Assembly (NCBI GenBank): GCA_028748945.1
Contig: JAQTOL010000142.1
Location: forward strand, 1 to 7,788
Direction of reading: 5' to 3'
Length of the DNA: 7,788 nucleotides
Origin: Paludibacter sp.
GTDB taxonomy: Bacteria > Bacteroidota > Bacteroidia > Bacteroidales > Paludibacteraceae
Shown in pieces: positions 7,697 through 7,788 of this stretch; position 1 is the first letter of the stretch, and each line of letters starts with the position of its first letter. The position numbers were made by a program, and so were the translations under genes. The notes under the pieces were generated by a model. It made no database searches. It worked only from the letters and a program-made list of their open reading frames with translations, and was not told the DNA's origin.

Positions 7697-7788
7697 TTAT
7701 TTATAATTATTCACTTGCACGGCTTTTCTCAACGAAATTGGGATTACAATTGAGGTTAAACCGATATTATACAATCGTTTTTGGATAG
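7697..7788 (-). CDS. Possible C-terminal tail of an unidentified gene, cut by the right edge
   Basis: One minus-strand frame is open from the right edge (first full codon at 7786-7784) for 29 codons to a TAA at 7699-7697. It contains RLYNIGLTSIVIPISL and ends QVNNYK. The other two minus-strand frames hit stops within eleven codons. The stop lies 9 nt before the ATG of the 68-residue gene, a typical operon spacing. The piece is too short to identify and could be open by chance in AT-rich DNA. I saw no clear promoter in this stretch. Confidence 0.35.
   Translation of the reverse strand, partial: IQKRLYNIGLTSIVIPISLRKAVQVNNYK

Overview
The window carries one potassium-uptake operon, transcribed entirely from the minus strand, so gene order runs from the right edge to the left. 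In transcription order it holds: the last codons of a possible unidentified gene (right edge), a 68-residue protein of unknown function, kdpF, kdpA, kdpB, kdpC, a kdpD that stops after its GAF-like region, and a separate membrane histidine kinase cut by the left edge. The genes are tightly packed. The only non-coding stretches are 66 nt before kdpF, about 70 nt between kdpB and kdpC, and 57 nt between kdpD and the kinase. No stretch over 300 nt lacks a gene. No tRNA, rRNA, CRISPR array, insertion sequence or convincing terminator was seen.

The DNA is AT-rich, Shine-Dalgarno motifs are weak, and the best promoter candidate resembles the Bacteroidota -33/-7 type (TTTG ... TAnnTTTG). With the two-piece KdpD, this suggests a member of the Bacteroidota. 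That is an inference from style; no marker gene here proves it.

KdpFABC is a high-affinity K+ pump: KdpA is the K+-selective channel-like subunit, KdpB the P-type ATPase, KdpC a single-span accessory subunit and KdpF a small stabilising peptide. All catalytic and filter motifs that I checked are intact, so the pump looks functional. In the classical system KdpD is a single sensor kinase (KdpD domain, USP domain, four-helix DUF4118, GAF, HisKA, HATPase) that phosphorylates the response regulator KdpE. Here the input half is one protein and the kinase half another. Both carry their own DUF4118 membrane domain with the same FFFIPP-x-FTFH signature, so the split involves a duplicated membrane module and is not a simple frameshift. 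No kdpE is in the window; it may lie beyond the left edge.

The points most worth a second look are the split and duplicated sensor, the inverted repeat that covers the kinase start site, a pair of palindromes lying on the candidate kdpF promoter, and the unknown 68-residue protein directly upstream. The core operon itself is a known system, and I see no clear evidence of a wholly new one.
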